This document shows positions 24,511 to 32,784 of a DNA stretch of 64,000 nucleotides, piece after piece; the first letter of the stretch is position 1; the number at the start of each line of letters is the position of its first letter. Source of the stretch: an uncultured bacterium. Its GTDB lineage: Bacteria > Bacillota > Clostridia > UBA1381. Both the position numbers and the translations under genes were made by a program. The notes beneath the pieces are model-generated. The model did no database searches. It had not been told where the DNA came from and saw nothing but the letters and a program-made list of their open reading frames with translations. The DNA lies in contig CAJMRL010000001.1 of NCBI GenBank assembly GCA_905215805.1, positions 1-64,000 of the forward strand, written 5' to 3'.

Positions 24511-25296
24511 ATGAAAGCATTGATAAAAAAAGAATTGCGTCTATCAAGGAAGTTTTTGCTAATCTGGATGGGAATTGTTCTGCTCCTTTGCTGCTTTGCT
24601 TATTTTGAATTCCTCTCAATGCGGAACACTCTTGGAGAACTGGCGGAAATGATGAATGCCTTTCCCAAAATTCTTATGATTATGTTCGGGATAGGTGAAA
24701 AACTGGATTCTGCTTTAGGTTGGTACGGCTGCATTTATTTCTGGGTAGCTATCCTAACTTACAGTTATGCAGTCTATCTTGGCATTTCCAGTGTTGCAAA
24801 AGAGAAGTCGCAGGGAACGGCGGAATATCTGTTTACAAAGCCAGTGAGCCGAAAAAAAATCGTTGAAGCAAAGGCTTTAGCCTGTGTGTGCAATTTGTTT
24901 ATACTTGCAGTATTTAGTGGATTGTGCAACTATTTTACCTCCATCCTGCCTTTGGGAGGACTGGAGCAAAAGGGGGCTGCTGTTACGACTACAATCGGCT
25001 TGTTCTTAACGGAGGTCATACTGTTTGCCCTGGCTCTTTTGATATCTGGCATTAACCAAAACTATAAAAGAGCGATTCGTCTGGGAGCAGGGTTGTTGCT
25101 GGGATTCTATGGTATTTATATCGTGGCTGAATATCTGGAAATTCCGGCGTTGTATTACTTGACGCCGCTGAAATATTTTGATGTTTATGCGGTAGCTAGA
25201 GAAGGAATCAATATTGCTTTTTTGTTGTTAGCGGCTGTCATTGTTGCAATTTCGATTGCTGTGGCAAGAAAGAAATGGGCAGGCAGAGAAATGTAA
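24511..25296 (+). CDS. ABC-2 type permease, second of two
   Basis: A 261-residue membrane protein with six hydrophobic segments, for example FLLIWMGIVLLLCCFAYFEF and VILFALALLISGI. GTAEYLFTKPVSRKKIVEAK is shared in form with the first permease. GGAGGTAGGAG lies in front of the ATG, 11 bases after the previous stop. The C-terminal coding segment (GTGGCAAGAAAG..GGGCAGGCAGAG, 25261-25288) recurs imperfectly after the radical SAM gene at 26751-26782, hinting at a past rearrangement. It completes the exporter encoded by 22808-25296. Confidence 0.88.
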   Translation: MKALIKKELRLSRKFLLIWMGIVLLLCCFAYFEFLSMRNTLGELAEMMNAFPKILMIMFGIGEKLDSALGWYGCIYFWVAILTYSYAVYLGISSVAKEKSQGTAEYLFTKPVSRKKIVEAKALACVCNLFILAVFSGLCNYFTSILPLGGLEQKGAAVTTTIGLFLTEVILFALALLISGINQNYKRAIRLGAGLLLGFYGIYIVAEYLEIPALYYLTPLKYFDVYAVAREGINIAFLLLAAVIVAISIAVARKKWAGREM

Positions 25297-25342
25297 GATT
25301 GAGGGAAAAAAGCATTCCATAATAAGGAGAAAGGAACGCCAT

Positions 25343-26707
25343 ATGAGTAACTCTATAAAAGCGGCTATGCAGAATTTTGCGGTCAGTCAAGCCCTGAAGT
25401 ACATAGAGGGCAATCCAGAGGAAAATATCCCTAAACTGATGGAATTGGTCGATAAATATACGCCTGAGGATTGGTATTCCAGCCAACGTAATGCTATCCG
25501 CGAAGCTATTGAAGAAAAAAGCAATTGGTATCAGCTAATCCTGCGACTGTATGAACTTGCCCCCGGCGTCCGCAAAGCGTTCTTCCAAAATTTCCTGTTT
25601 AACGCCAGCCTAAAGGGAGGCGCCATTCAGGAAGAAGCAAAGGAGAAGTATGGCTGTAATATTCCTTGGGCTATCCTTCTCGACCCTACTTCCGCTTGCA
25701 ATCTATGTTGTACTGGCTGCTGGGCAGCGGAGTATGGTAATAAATTAAACCTCAGTTTGGAAGATATCAACTCCATTGTCCGTCAGGGCAAGGAGCTGGG
25801 TACCTATATGTACATCTACACAGGCGGTGAACCGCTGGTGCGGAAAAAAGACATTATTAAACTGTGCGAGATGCACCCGGACTGTGAGTTCCTGGCGTTT
25901 ACCAATGGTACGCTCATTGACGAGGAATTTTGTCATGAGATGCTCCGGGTTAAGAATTTCGTTCCTGCCATTTCTCTGGAGGGCTTTGAGAAAGCTAATG
26001 ACAGCCGGCGAGGTCAGGGAATCTATCAGAAAGTGCAGGATGCTATGGCCCGGATGAAAGCTCACAAGCTGCCCTTCGGCGTTTCCACCTGTTACACTAA
26101 CCGGAATGTGGAGGATGTGAGCAGTGAAAAATACTTTGACCTAATGATCGACAGCGGTGCACTGTTTGTATGGTTTTTTCACTATATGCCAGTAGGTAAT
26201 GACGCTGCGCTGGAACTGCTTCCAACCCCGGAGCAGCGGGAGGAAATGTATCACCGCATCCGAGCTTTCCGGCAGACAAAGGCTATTTTCAGTATTGATT
26301 TCCAGAATGATGCGGAATATGTAGGTGGCTGCATCGCCGGAGGGCGGAGTTATCTACATATCAATGCCAAGGGTGATGTAGAGCCATGTGTGTTTATTCA
26401 TTACTCTAATACTAATATCCATGATGTCGCTTTGTTGGATGTCCTTCGCAGTCCGTTGTTCATGGCATATCACGATGGACAACCCTTCAACGAAAATATG
26501 CTTTGTCCATGTCCCATGCTGGAAAATCCGGAAAAGCTGCGGAAGATAGTAGCAGACACCGGAGCGGTGAACACAGACTATCAAAGTCCAGAGAGCGCCA
26601 ACCACCTGTGCGACAAGACCACGCCCTATGCTGAGAACTGGAAGGATACGGCAGACAGGCTATGGCACGATCATGGAGTGTGCACGAGCAGTGGCGGGGA
26701 GCTGTGA
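25343..26707 (+). CDS. Radical SAM protein with C-terminal cysteine region
   Basis: A 454-residue enzyme from ATG 25343, after AAGGAGAAAGGA; a longer frame from 25241 runs inside the permease gene. The iron-sulphur motif is C119-x3-C123-x2-C126, in DPTSACNLCCTGCW. IYTGGEPLVRKKDI is the GGEP motif, and later FTNGTLIDEEF and ISLEGFEKANDSRRG complete the barrel. A SPASM-like tail has CIAGG, EPCVFIH and CPCPMLENP. An N-terminal helical part of about 100 residues is characteristic of this unassigned radical SAM group. It could modify a peptide or small molecule exported by the preceding ABC transporter, but no precursor peptide is evident. It lies 46 bases after the permease. Confidence 0.88.
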   Translation: MSNSIKAAMQNFAVSQALKYIEGNPEENIPKLMELVDKYTPEDWYSSQRNAIREAIEEKSNWYQLILRLYELAPGVRKAFFQNFLFNASLKGGAIQEEAKEKYGCNIPWAILLDPTSACNLCCTGCWAAEYGNKLNLSLEDINSIVRQGKELGTYMYIYTGGEPLVRKKDIIKLCEMHPDCEFLAFTNGTLIDEEFCHEMLRVKNFVPAISLEGFEKANDSRRGQGIYQKVQDAMARMKAHKLPFGVSTCYTNRNVEDVSSEKYFDLMIDSGALFVWFFHYMPVGNDAALELLPTPEQREEMYHRIRAFRQTKAIFSIDFQNDAEYVGGCIAGGRSYLHINAKGDVEPCVFIHYSNTNIHDVALLDVLRSPLFMAYHDGQPFNENMLCPCPMLENPEKLRKIVADTGAVNTDYQSPESANHLCDKTTPYAENWKDTADRLWHDHGVCTSSGGEL

Positions 26708-26750
26708 TACATTAACATTATCTATTACAACAAATAATGGAACTTCTGTT

Positions 26751-26782
26751 ACTGTGGCAAAAAAATCTGGGCAGGCAGAGAA
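26751..26782 (+). repeat. Imperfect copy of the permease gene end
   Basis: CTGTGGCAA and TGGGCAGGCAGAGAA in this stretch match the last codons of the second permease (25258-25290) with few differences, and in one frame still encode IWAGREQ and a stop, as the original encodes KWAGREM and a stop. It is a likely remnant of another permease copy or a recombination scar. Confidence 0.45.
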
Positions 26783-26829
26783 CAGTAAATTCAGTTTGAA
26801 CATTATTGTTGGGGGTGGCGATAAGAAAA

Positions 26830-27036
26830 ATGATACATAATGCCTCGATAGGGGATTTTGAGTGGTTATTATGTCCTTTTTGCAGTAGCAAAACACGCAT
26901 CAAAATGCGCTCGGATACAGAATTAAAAAACTTCCCTTTATTTTGCCCTAAGTGCAAAAAGGAAATGTTAATCAATGTGAAAAATCTGAAAATTTTAGTT
27001 ATCACAGAGCCAGACGCACAGACGCAGAGCCGATAA
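26830..27036 (+). CDS. Cysteine-rich KTR-domain protein
   Basis: A 68-residue protein from ATG 26830 with two zinc-knuckle pairs: LLCPFCSSKTRIKMR and LFCPKCKKEM. The KTR after the first pair and the ending VITEPDAQTQSR are characteristic of the small cysteine-rich KTR proteins carried by Tn916-type and Tn1549-type elements. Function is unknown; nucleic acid binding is plausible. Two TTG codons upstream at 26806 and 26809 could extend it, but no good ribosome site favours any start. A terminator overlaps the gene end (27024-27073). Confidence 0.78.
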   Translation: MIHNASIGDFEWLLCPFCSSKTRIKMRSDTELKNFPLFCPKCKKEMLINVKNLKILVITEPDAQTQSR

Positions 27037-27073
27037 CGCGCAACTAAAAAGCGGTTATTGGCTCTGCATTTTT
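27024..27073 (+). terminator. Terminator at the end of the KTR gene
   Basis: GCAGAGCC (27024-27031) pairs with GGCTCTGC (27060-27067); inner bases GATAAC/GTTATT extend the stem. ATTTTT follows. Confidence 0.75.
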
Positions 27074-27556
27074 GATAGATTATGTGACTGCCAACCGCAT
27101 ATAACACAAAATCGTTGTTTGTTGGTTGGCTTTGTTTGAACACAACGGCGGTTTTGAAAAATCAAGGCCGCCGTTCTTTTGTCCTCCAAAGGAATGACGT
27201 CCTGGTGCTGACAAACACGGCGGCTTATGGAGGGAGCCGCCGTGTTTCAGAAATGCTATCGACATAAACCGACAGACAATAAACTGTCAAAAAAAGTGTA
27301 GCTCCCCCATCGGGTCATTCCGGTCACAACTATGAACACATAAATCATGTAAATACTCTTAATAATTCCTTTACGCCCGTCTGCGTTTTGCAGACGGGCG
27401 CTTTTTTCTGTTTATGCGAGCCTTCGCTATCCAGCGGAGCCTTTCATAAAAATTTTCTTCCCTTTGCGGTTGCTGATTTGGCGATCCCTGCATTACTGAG
27501 GCGAAAAGGGAGGAAATCACCACCCCGCACCTGCGGGCGCGAAGGGAGGTGAGAAA
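27037..27556. other. Gene-free stretch with several hairpins
   Basis: I see no gene here. It contains AACGGCGG/CCGCCGTT with a T-run (27144-27181), a perfect 13-bp stem AAACACGGCGGCT/AGCCGCCGTGTTT (27213-27247), and a strong terminator (27374-27407). This arrangement looks like the regulatory leader of the integration module. Confidence 0.55.
27374..27407 (+). terminator. Strong terminator or attenuator before the sigma-like gene
   Basis: CGCCCGTCTGC (27374-27384) and GCAGACGGGCG (27390-27400) form a perfect 11-bp stem with a 5-base loop, then CTTTTTT. It lies 150 bases before the next gene, so it could attenuate a transcript entering from the left. Confidence 0.8.
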
Positions 27557-27991
27557 ATGAAAGACTCCAATGAGCAGCGTATTCAAAATCAGTTTGGCGC
27601 TTTTTGTACCACGGTTTTGAAAAACGAGGCAAGGTGTATTCAGCGTGAATGCGCCCGCCGCCGGGAACAGGAAAAGCCCCTGGACGAGCTGACAGCTTCC
27701 GAGCTGGAGCAGACCGCCACATGGGACAAGTATTTCATGGACGAGCATGTCTTTGAGGTACAGGGTCTCCCGGTAGTCGTGACCGGCAATCTTCTGGCCG
27801 AGGCCATAGCGCAGTTGCCGGAGGGCAAACGGGACGTGATCCTACTGTCCTACTTCCTGGGTATGAGTGATCGCGAGATTAGCGAGCGGCTGAATGTCGT
27901 CCGTCAGACCATATCCAAACGGCGGCTTGTCACGCTGAAAGAATTGCGCGAGTATCTGATGAAGGAGGGATTTGAATGGCCGGACAAGTGA
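27557..27991 (+). CDS. Sigma-70-like protein of conjugative elements
   Basis: A 144-residue protein. The N-terminus NQFGAFCTTVLKNEARCIQR matches the conserved opening of the Tn916/Tn1549 sigma-like family. The C-terminal half AIAQLPEGKRDVILLSYFLG, GMSDREISERLNVVRQTISK is a region-4 type helix-turn-helix. It probably regulates integration or transfer genes as an RNA polymerase partner or DNA-binding protein. GGGAGGTGAG precedes the ATG. It overlaps the next gene by 16 bases. It is the intact counterpart of the fragment at 229-420. Confidence 0.87.
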   Translation: MKDSNEQRIQNQFGAFCTTVLKNEARCIQRECARRREQEKPLDELTASELEQTATWDKYFMDEHVFEVQGLPVVVTGNLLAEAIAQLPEGKRDVILLSYFLGMSDREISERLNVVRQTISKRRLVTLKELREYLMKEGFEWPDK

Positions 27992-28215
27992 AACCTATCC
28001 CGGTGCCTGTGATCCTGGCAGCCGTGGCCGGCGACGAGGATGCCCTTGCCGCCGTGGTCGCTCACTATCAGAATTACATCCGGGCTCTTGCCACCAGGCC
28101 GCTGAAGGACGAATACGGGAATACATACCTGTATGTCGATGAAGATATGCGGCTCAGGCTTGAAACGAAGCTGATCCACAGCATCGTGACGGGCTTCAAG
28201 GTATTGTCGGCCTAA
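27976..28215 (+). CDS. Small helix-turn-helix protein of the element
   Basis: A 79-residue protein. LAAVAGDEDALAAVVAHYQN, YIRALATRPL and a C-terminal helix match the helix-turn-helix (HTH_16-like) proteins paired with the sigma-like gene in Tn916 and Tn1549 groups. It starts inside that gene (GAAGGAGGGATTTGA before the ATG), a coupled arrangement conserved in the family. It may act with the sigma-like protein in regulating excision. There is no further catalytic motif. The gene-free stretch 28216-28605 follows. Confidence 0.82.
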   Translation: MAGQVKPIPVPVILAAVAGDEDALAAVVAHYQNYIRALATRPLKDEYGNTYLYVDEDMRLRLETKLIHSIVTGFKVLSA

Positions 28216-28605
28216 AACCGTTGGGGCAAGTTTCACTCCCTTTCCTTGCCCCGATGGTCCGGCAATGAAGCTCCATGCTCTTTGAAAAAGAAAGCCCGGT
28301 GGGAGGCCTCCGGTGCAGTATAAGGCAGACAGATACATTCTGTTCTGTATCGAGCCATACGGCCGGTGCGCCATGACCTCCCAGGAGTGAGCGACCCACA
28401 CCAGGCCGCAAAGCAGGCGTGGCAGCTTGCGGGCGACGACATACAGGCAGGTTAAAGATACTCGCGCGTTGAACGCCCACAAAGCATTGCGCGCCGCACC
28501 CATAAGCATGGGCCGGGGTGAGACTCCCGTGGAGCTGTGCCAGCAGCCGTCCGTTTTGCCTCTTTTATTCGTTATTCAACTTGCAAATAATGAAAGGGGT
28601 AATTT
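28216..28605 (+). other. GC-rich stretch without a gene, possible structured RNA
   Basis: No frame in this 390-base stretch has a good start and ribosome site. GGGGCAAG and CTTGCCCC (about 28223-28255) can pair, as can further GC-rich segments around 28370-28520. It keeps the GC-rich composition of the element, between two conserved genes. An RNA gene or a site acting in recombination is possible but unproven. Confidence 0.35.
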
Positions 28606-28794
28606 ATGCAAGAAGATAGAACCTTTGAAAAGAAAGATATAAAATATGCCCCGCCTGTGCGGAGCGAAAAGAAAATCGGAAATACAACCTTCATCGTCAA
28701 TTCCTTCTTTCCTGAGCAGGCAAAAGACGGTGTGGTTTCTAAAATAGAAAGGCTTATCAAGGACGAAGTCCGAAAAAAAGCCATAACAACTTGA
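28606..28794 (+). CDS. tnpW: TnpW-like transposon protein
   Basis: A 62-residue protein whose core IGNTTFIVNSFFPEQAKDGV and end KIERLIKDEVRK match the TnpW family, small proteins first seen next to the serine recombinase TnpX of Tn4451-type elements. The ATG is preceded by GAAAGGGG. It lies 86 bases before the recombinase gene, its usual place. No enzymatic motif is present; a regulatory or excision accessory role is only suggested by neighbourhood. Confidence 0.8.
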   Translation: MQEDRTFEKKDIKYAPPVRSEKKIGNTTFIVNSFFPEQAKDGVVSKIERLIKDEVRKKAITT

Positions 28795-28880
28795 CCTCCA
28801 TAGGCAGACAAAACCCAAAAAGCGCGGTAAAATAAGTGTAGAACTTCATACCGTGTTTGACTGCCAGATTGGAGGTTATT

Positions 28881-30566
28881 ATGTTTTATCAGTCAAACAC
28901 CGCTGCCGCGCTTCAATTCCCTTACGCAATTATGAGCGCCGAAGAAATCACCGCTTTATATTGCAGATTGTCCCAGGACGATAAACTGGAGGGCGACAGC
29001 AACAGTATTATCAATCAGAAGAAAATCCTGCAAAAATACGCTCTTGAACATGGATATACCTACTTCCGCTTTTACATTGACGACGGTATTTCAGGTACGA
29101 CATTTAATCGCCCTGGGTTTCAGGAAATGATTTCCGATATTGAGGCTGGTATCGTCAAACGTGTTATCATCAAGGATATGTCCCGTTTCGGCCGTGACTA
29201 TCTGCAGGTGGGTATGTATACGGAAATCATGTTCCCGGAGCACGATGTTCACTTTATCGCCGTGAATGATGGTGTGGACAGCGCCCAGGGCGACAATGAG
29301 TTTACCCCTTTCCGCAATATCATCAATGAGTGGTATGCGAAGGACACCAGCAAGAAAATCCGAGCTGTGATGAAAGTTAAGGGAAACGCCGGAGAGCATT
29401 TGACAAGCAATCCGCCTTACGGGTACATGAAATCCCCTGACGATCCGAAACATTGGATCAAGGAGGATGAACCGGCCCAGGTGATGTATGAGATTGGCCT
29501 TTATATCATGGACGGTCTCGGGCCTTCACAGATTGCGCGAAAGCTGAAGGAAAGAAAAATCCTTACTCCGGCTGCCTACTACGAAAGCAAAGGGATGAAA
29601 ACCAATGTCAAGAAACAAGGTGATCCCTACGCTTGGGACTCCTCCACCATAGCGGATATGATGGGCCGCTGGCGTGAATACCTGGGCCATACGGTGAACT
29701 TCAAAACCCGGAAGAAATCCTACAAGAGCAAAAAGACCATCCAAAACCCTGAAAGTGAATGGGCCATCTTTGAGAATACCCATGAACCTATCTGGACGGA
29801 GGCAATGGCCGATGCGGCAAGGTTGGCAAGACAGACCAGGCGCCGCCCGACAAAGATGGGAGAAATGGGGATGTTCTCCGGCATGATGTATTGTGCCGAC
29901 TGTGGCTCGATCATGTATCAGTGCAGGGCGACAGGTTTCCGCAGGGATCAGGAATACTATATCTGTTCCGGGTATCGCAAAGGGAAAGATGTGTGTGGGG
30001 AGACCCATTCCATCCGAACCGTTATCCTGGAGGAATTGATCCTTGATAACCTCCGGGAGATCGTTTCCTTCGCGAGACAGCACAAAGAGCGGTTTGTTCA
30101 GATGGTCATGGATATGGACCTGAAGGAGCGTAACAAGGGACTTGCCAAAAAGAAAAGATTGTTGGCTGATGCTGAAAAGCGGATTGCAGAGCTTGACAAC
30201 ATTTTCAAGAGACTGTATGAGGACAACATTTCTGGCAAGCTCACGGACGAGCGTTTCCGCAAATTGTCCCAGGACTATGAGGGCGAGCAAGGCGGCCTGA
30301 AAAATCAAGTGCTTCTGCTCCGTGAGGAAATCGAGGCAGTTGAAAGCAAGAGTGCTAATGTTGACAGGTTTCTATCCATCGTTGACAGGTATACGGAAAT
30401 CCCGGAGTTGACGCCCCACATCCTGCATGAGTTTGTTGAGAAGATCGTCATTTACGCAGCGACCGATCCGCACAGCAAGGTAAATCGCAGGCAGCAGGTA
30501 GATATCTACTACAAGGGCATCGGTATCCTGGAAATCTCGAAAGTTTTTGATACACGGCATAAATGA
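28881..30566 (+). CDS. Large serine recombinase (integrase of the element)
   Basis: A 561-residue protein from ATG 28881, after TTGGAGG; an upstream TTG at 28857 lies before that site. The resolvase domain shows YCRLSQDDKLEGDSNSI with the catalytic serine, followed by MSRFGRDYLQVG. The recombinase domain and a zinc ribbon (CADCGSIMYQCR..YICSGYRKGKDVC) follow, then a coiled coil (KKRLLADAEKRIAELDNIFK) and a DUF4368-like end. It integrates and excises the element through a phosphoserine link. It is the last gene, so the right end should lie in about 30570-30730. The attachment site cannot be set without the empty site. Confidence 0.93.
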   Translation: MFYQSNTAAALQFPYAIMSAEEITALYCRLSQDDKLEGDSNSIINQKKILQKYALEHGYTYFRFYIDDGISGTTFNRPGFQEMISDIEAGIVKRVIIKDMSRFGRDYLQVGMYTEIMFPEHDVHFIAVNDGVDSAQGDNEFTPFRNIINEWYAKDTSKKIRAVMKVKGNAGEHLTSNPPYGYMKSPDDPKHWIKEDEPAQVMYEIGLYIMDGLGPSQIARKLKERKILTPAAYYESKGMKTNVKKQGDPYAWDSSTIADMMGRWREYLGHTVNFKTRKKSYKSKKTIQNPESEWAIFENTHEPIWTEAMADAARLARQTRRRPTKMGEMGMFSGMMYCADCGSIMYQCRATGFRRDQEYYICSGYRKGKDVCGETHSIRTVILEELILDNLREIVSFARQHKERFVQMVMDMDLKERNKGLAKKKRLLADAEKRIAELDNIFKRLYEDNISGKLTDERFRKLSQDYEGEQGGLKNQVLLLREEIEAVESKSANVDRFLSIVDRYTEIPELTPHILHEFVEKIVIYAATDPHSKVNRRQQVDIYYKGIGILEISKVFDTRHK

Positions 30567-30567
30567 A

Positions 30568-30600
30568 AGAAACGGCATAGCCGTAAGCTATACCGTTTCT
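30568..30600 (+). terminator. Terminator after the recombinase gene
   Basis: AGAAACGG (30568-30575) and CCGTTTCT (30593-30600), with inner ATAG/CTAT pairs. A weak pyrimidine run (CTCTCGCCCT) follows. The right end of the element should lie close by; bases 30601-30735 hold nothing else I can assign. Confidence 0.55.
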
Positions 30601-30735
30601 CTCTCGCCCTACAATGTTTTCTTATTAGGATTGCACATTAGCGTCCCGTTCATTTATTTTATTCGTATTTCAATCTGTACATATTTCTTCGTTCTTGTGA
30701 ATACCAGAAAAGAGGCGAATCGACTATGAAAAAAG

Positions 30736-30768
30736 AAACGGTTGATGCATATTTGCAGTCAACCGTTT
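30736..30768. terminator. Bidirectional terminator next to HU gene
   Basis: AAACGGTTGA (30736-30745) and TCAACCGTTT (30759-30768) pair exactly. T-rich sequence follows on the minus strand (CTTTTTTC), ending the HU transcript. The stem resembles the one at 33921-33957. Confidence 0.75.
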
Positions 30769-30781
30769 TGTCATACTAAAA

Positions 30782-31054
30782 TTATTTCACGCGATCTTTT
30801 AAAGTCTTCCCGGGTTTGAAAGCCGGGACCTTACACGCAGCGATCTGGATCCTCTCGCCGGTTTGAGGGTTCTTCCCTTCGCGGGCAGCGCGCTCGCGAA
30901 CCTCAAAATTACCAAATCCTATCAACGAGACTTTATCACCATTTGCAAGTGCATCTGATATTGCTTCAAAAGTTGCATTCATGATTGCTTCTGCATCTTT
31001 CTTTGTGGAGCCGGTTTTTTCAGCTATGGCTGCCACTAATTCTGTCTTGTTCAT
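30782..31054 (-). CDS. HU family DNA-binding protein
   Basis: A 90-residue HU/IHF-type histone-like protein. MNKTELVAAIAEKTGSTKKD is the helical dimerisation part; ALANGDKVSLIGFGNFEVRE and RAAREGKNPQTGERIQIAA contain the DNA-binding arm (GKNPQTG), and VPAFKPGKTLKDRV ends it. It bends and compacts DNA and is usually abundant. AGGAGG precedes the start, and a promoter (31089-31117) lies upstream. This is probably a core chromosomal gene; the element's right end lies nearby. Confidence 0.95.
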   Translation of the reverse strand: MNKTELVAAIAEKTGSTKKDAEAIMNATFEAISDALANGDKVSLIGFGNFEVRERAAREGKNPQTGERIQIAACKVPAFKPGKTLKDRVK

Positions 31055-31088
31055 TGTAAACCTCCTATGTAACTTTATTGGTGCAATT

Positions 31089-31117
31089 ATTATAACATAT
31101 TTCTAATTATTTCGCAA
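31089..31117 (-). promoter_or_regulatory. Promoter of the HU gene
   Basis: On the minus strand, TTGCGA (31117-31112), 17 bases, then TATAAT (31094-31089) with TG one base before it, an extended -10. Confidence 0.7.
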
Positions 31118-31199
31118 TAGATACGATGCTGTCATTTATTTTATGTTCAAATATATGTCAAGATATATAATCCAATAGATTTATTTGTCCAAGGGTTTA

Positions 31200-32000
31200 T
31201 CAGACATGTTTTGCAGTTGCATTCTCTGAAAATCCTGATGCAAACTTATAAAACATTTTTCGGGGCATATATTTACCAATGAGCCTAATTAATTTTCCAC
31301 CTTTATCCGGAACGCAAACTACTATGTTTTTCTTCAGAGCCTTCATCGCACGGTTTACAACATCGCCTGGTTGTTGAAATCCGAAAATACCTTTGCGAGT
31401 TTTATCTACAGACATTCCAGCACGAGAGTGAAAGTCAGAATCGATAAAACCAGGGCATACTGCTTGAACCTTTATATCATAGTCTGCAAGTTCCATATGC
31501 AAGCCCTCGGTAAAATTGATAATATAAAGCTTGGACGAAGAGTAAACAACATTTTTCGGCAGAACAGCAAAGGCCCCATCAGAAGAAATATTTATGATTG
31601 TTCCTTTATTTCTCTGTTTCATGCCCTGAAGGACAAAATAAGTTAGTTTTGTTACAGCCATTATGTGTAAATACAATAAGCGCTTCACATCACAATAATT
31701 GGTGTCAATAAACTTCGTTTTTAATCCAAACCCTGCATTATTGACCAAAATGGATATGTTTTTATTATTAAGAACATCAATTAATTTGTTCACTCCTTCC
31801 TCATCCGAAAGATCCGTAATGCATACTTCAACACTGCGTCCGTATTCGTGCATTATTCTTTCGGCATTGGCTTTTATGATTTTTTCTCTGCGTCCGATAA
31901 TGATGAGGTCATAACCATCCGCTGCCATTCGTTCGGCATACGCTAATCCTAATCCGCTTGTTGCTCCTGTAATTACCGCTGTTTTCTTTTTTGATTCCAT
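31200..32000 (-). CDS. Short-chain dehydrogenase/reductase
   Basis: A 266-residue protein from the ATG at 32000 (MESKKKTAVITGATSGLGLA). TGATSGLG is the NAD(P)-binding TGxxxGxG motif; NNAG is at VNNAGFGL; the catalytic pair is in VVYSSSKLYI (YxxxK), with the serine in NISSDG. It should oxidise or reduce a hydroxyl/keto group with NAD(P)H; substrate unknown. AAAGGA lies ten bases before the chosen ATG, while the ATG at 32009 is too close to it. The palindrome at 32020-32036 matches the one before the upstream TetR gene, so that regulator probably controls this gene. Confidence 0.88.
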   Translation of the reverse strand: MESKKKTAVITGATSGLGLAYAERMAADGYDLIIIGRREKIIKANAERIMHEYGRSVEVCITDLSDEEGVNKLIDVLNNKNISILVNNAGFGLKTKFIDTNYCDVKRLLYLHIMAVTKLTYFVLQGMKQRNKGTIINISSDGAFAVLPKNVVYSSSKLYIINFTEGLHMELADYDIKVQAVCPGFIDSDFHSRAGMSVDKTRKGIFGFQQPGDVVNRAMKALKKNIVVCVPDKGGKLIRLIGKYMPRKMFYKFASGFSENATAKHV

Positions 32001-32019
32001 AAATATCATATCCTTTCTA

Positions 32020-32036
32020 TGAATGAATTTCATTCA
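32020..32036. promoter_or_regulatory. Operator before the dehydrogenase gene
   Basis: Perfect 8+1+8 palindrome TGAATGAA-T-TTCATTCA. The same sequence with one mismatch lies before the TetR gene at 32730-32746. Confidence 0.75.
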
Positions 32037-32089
32037 CTTATATTGTATTTTTTTATCCTCGCAAAAAACGAGGATAAAATTTTATATAA

Positions 32090-32668
32090 CTATATTAAAT
32101 TAAAAATTTTCAACAAAAATGTCTTAACGCGTGTTATGCGTTCATCGGCAGGTATGGATTCATCAAGTAATATACCTAACTGACCATAGACTGCAAATGA
32201 GGCTGCAGCTTCTATATCATCAACAACGATCTCCTTGCGCTCTGCCGCTTTTTTTAAAATATCGCATACCGCCGGCATTAATTTAGAACAAATATTGATA
32301 GAAAGCTGACTATGGATTTTATGATTTTCAGCACTATGACAAAGCTTATAGTAAATCGTATTTTCCTTTTCTATATCAACAAACGTCGGCATTTTCATAA
32401 TAAGTTCTTTTAATGATAATTCTGTATCTTTTGTATACTCTGTTATACTGTCGGCTAAGATTTGCGCATACTGGTCAATTGCACAATCAAACAACATTTC
32501 CTTTGATGGGAAATATCGATAACAAAGACCTTGAGCTACATTTATTTCTTTAGCAATATCTGAAATTGTTGTTTTTTCATAGCCCTTTTCATAAAACAAT
32601 TTTATTGCTGTATCTATAATTTCCTTACGCCGTTCTTCCGGCGCTTTTGTTATACGTGCCACATTCAT
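32090..32668 (-). CDS. TetR-family regulator
   Basis: A 192-residue protein from the ATG at 32668, seven bases after AAGGAAGG; five further codons upstream overlap that site. The helix-turn-helix is IIDTAIKLFYEKGYEKTTIS, IAKEINVAQGLCYRYFPSKE (about residues 15-60). The helical C-terminal part is the ligand and dimer domain. It is followed on the same strand by the dehydrogenase gene, with an identical operator before each gene. It likely represses both until a ligand, perhaps the dehydrogenase substrate, binds. Confidence 0.87.
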   Translation of the reverse strand: MNVARITKAPEERRKEIIDTAIKLFYEKGYEKTTISDIAKEINVAQGLCYRYFPSKEMLFDCAIDQYAQILADSITEYTKDTELSLKELIMKMPTFVDIEKENTIYYKLCHSAENHKIHSQLSINICSKLMPAVCDILKKAAERKEIVVDDIEAAASFAVYGQLGILLDESIPADERITRVKTFLLKIFNLI

Positions 32669-32729
32669 TGCCTTCCTTATCAATTTTATAAATAAATTAT
32701 ATCATAACGCGTCTCAATTGTCAATATAG

Positions 32730-32746
32730 TGAGTGAATTTCATTCA
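32730..32746. promoter_or_regulatory. Operator before the TetR gene
   Basis: TGAGTGAA-T-TTCATTCA, a one-mismatch copy of the palindrome at 32020-32036, placed for self-repression. Confidence 0.7.
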
Positions 32747-32784
32747 TTTATATTTTTTATATCAATAAAAATTTATAAATCGTA

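Noticed and set aside
27144..27407. Series of hairpins as a CRISPR array
   Set aside because: Stems differ in sequence and spacing; no repeated unit with spacers.
29526..30308. 260-codon minus-strand frame
   Set aside because: Inside the serine recombinase gene whose domains are all on the plus strand.
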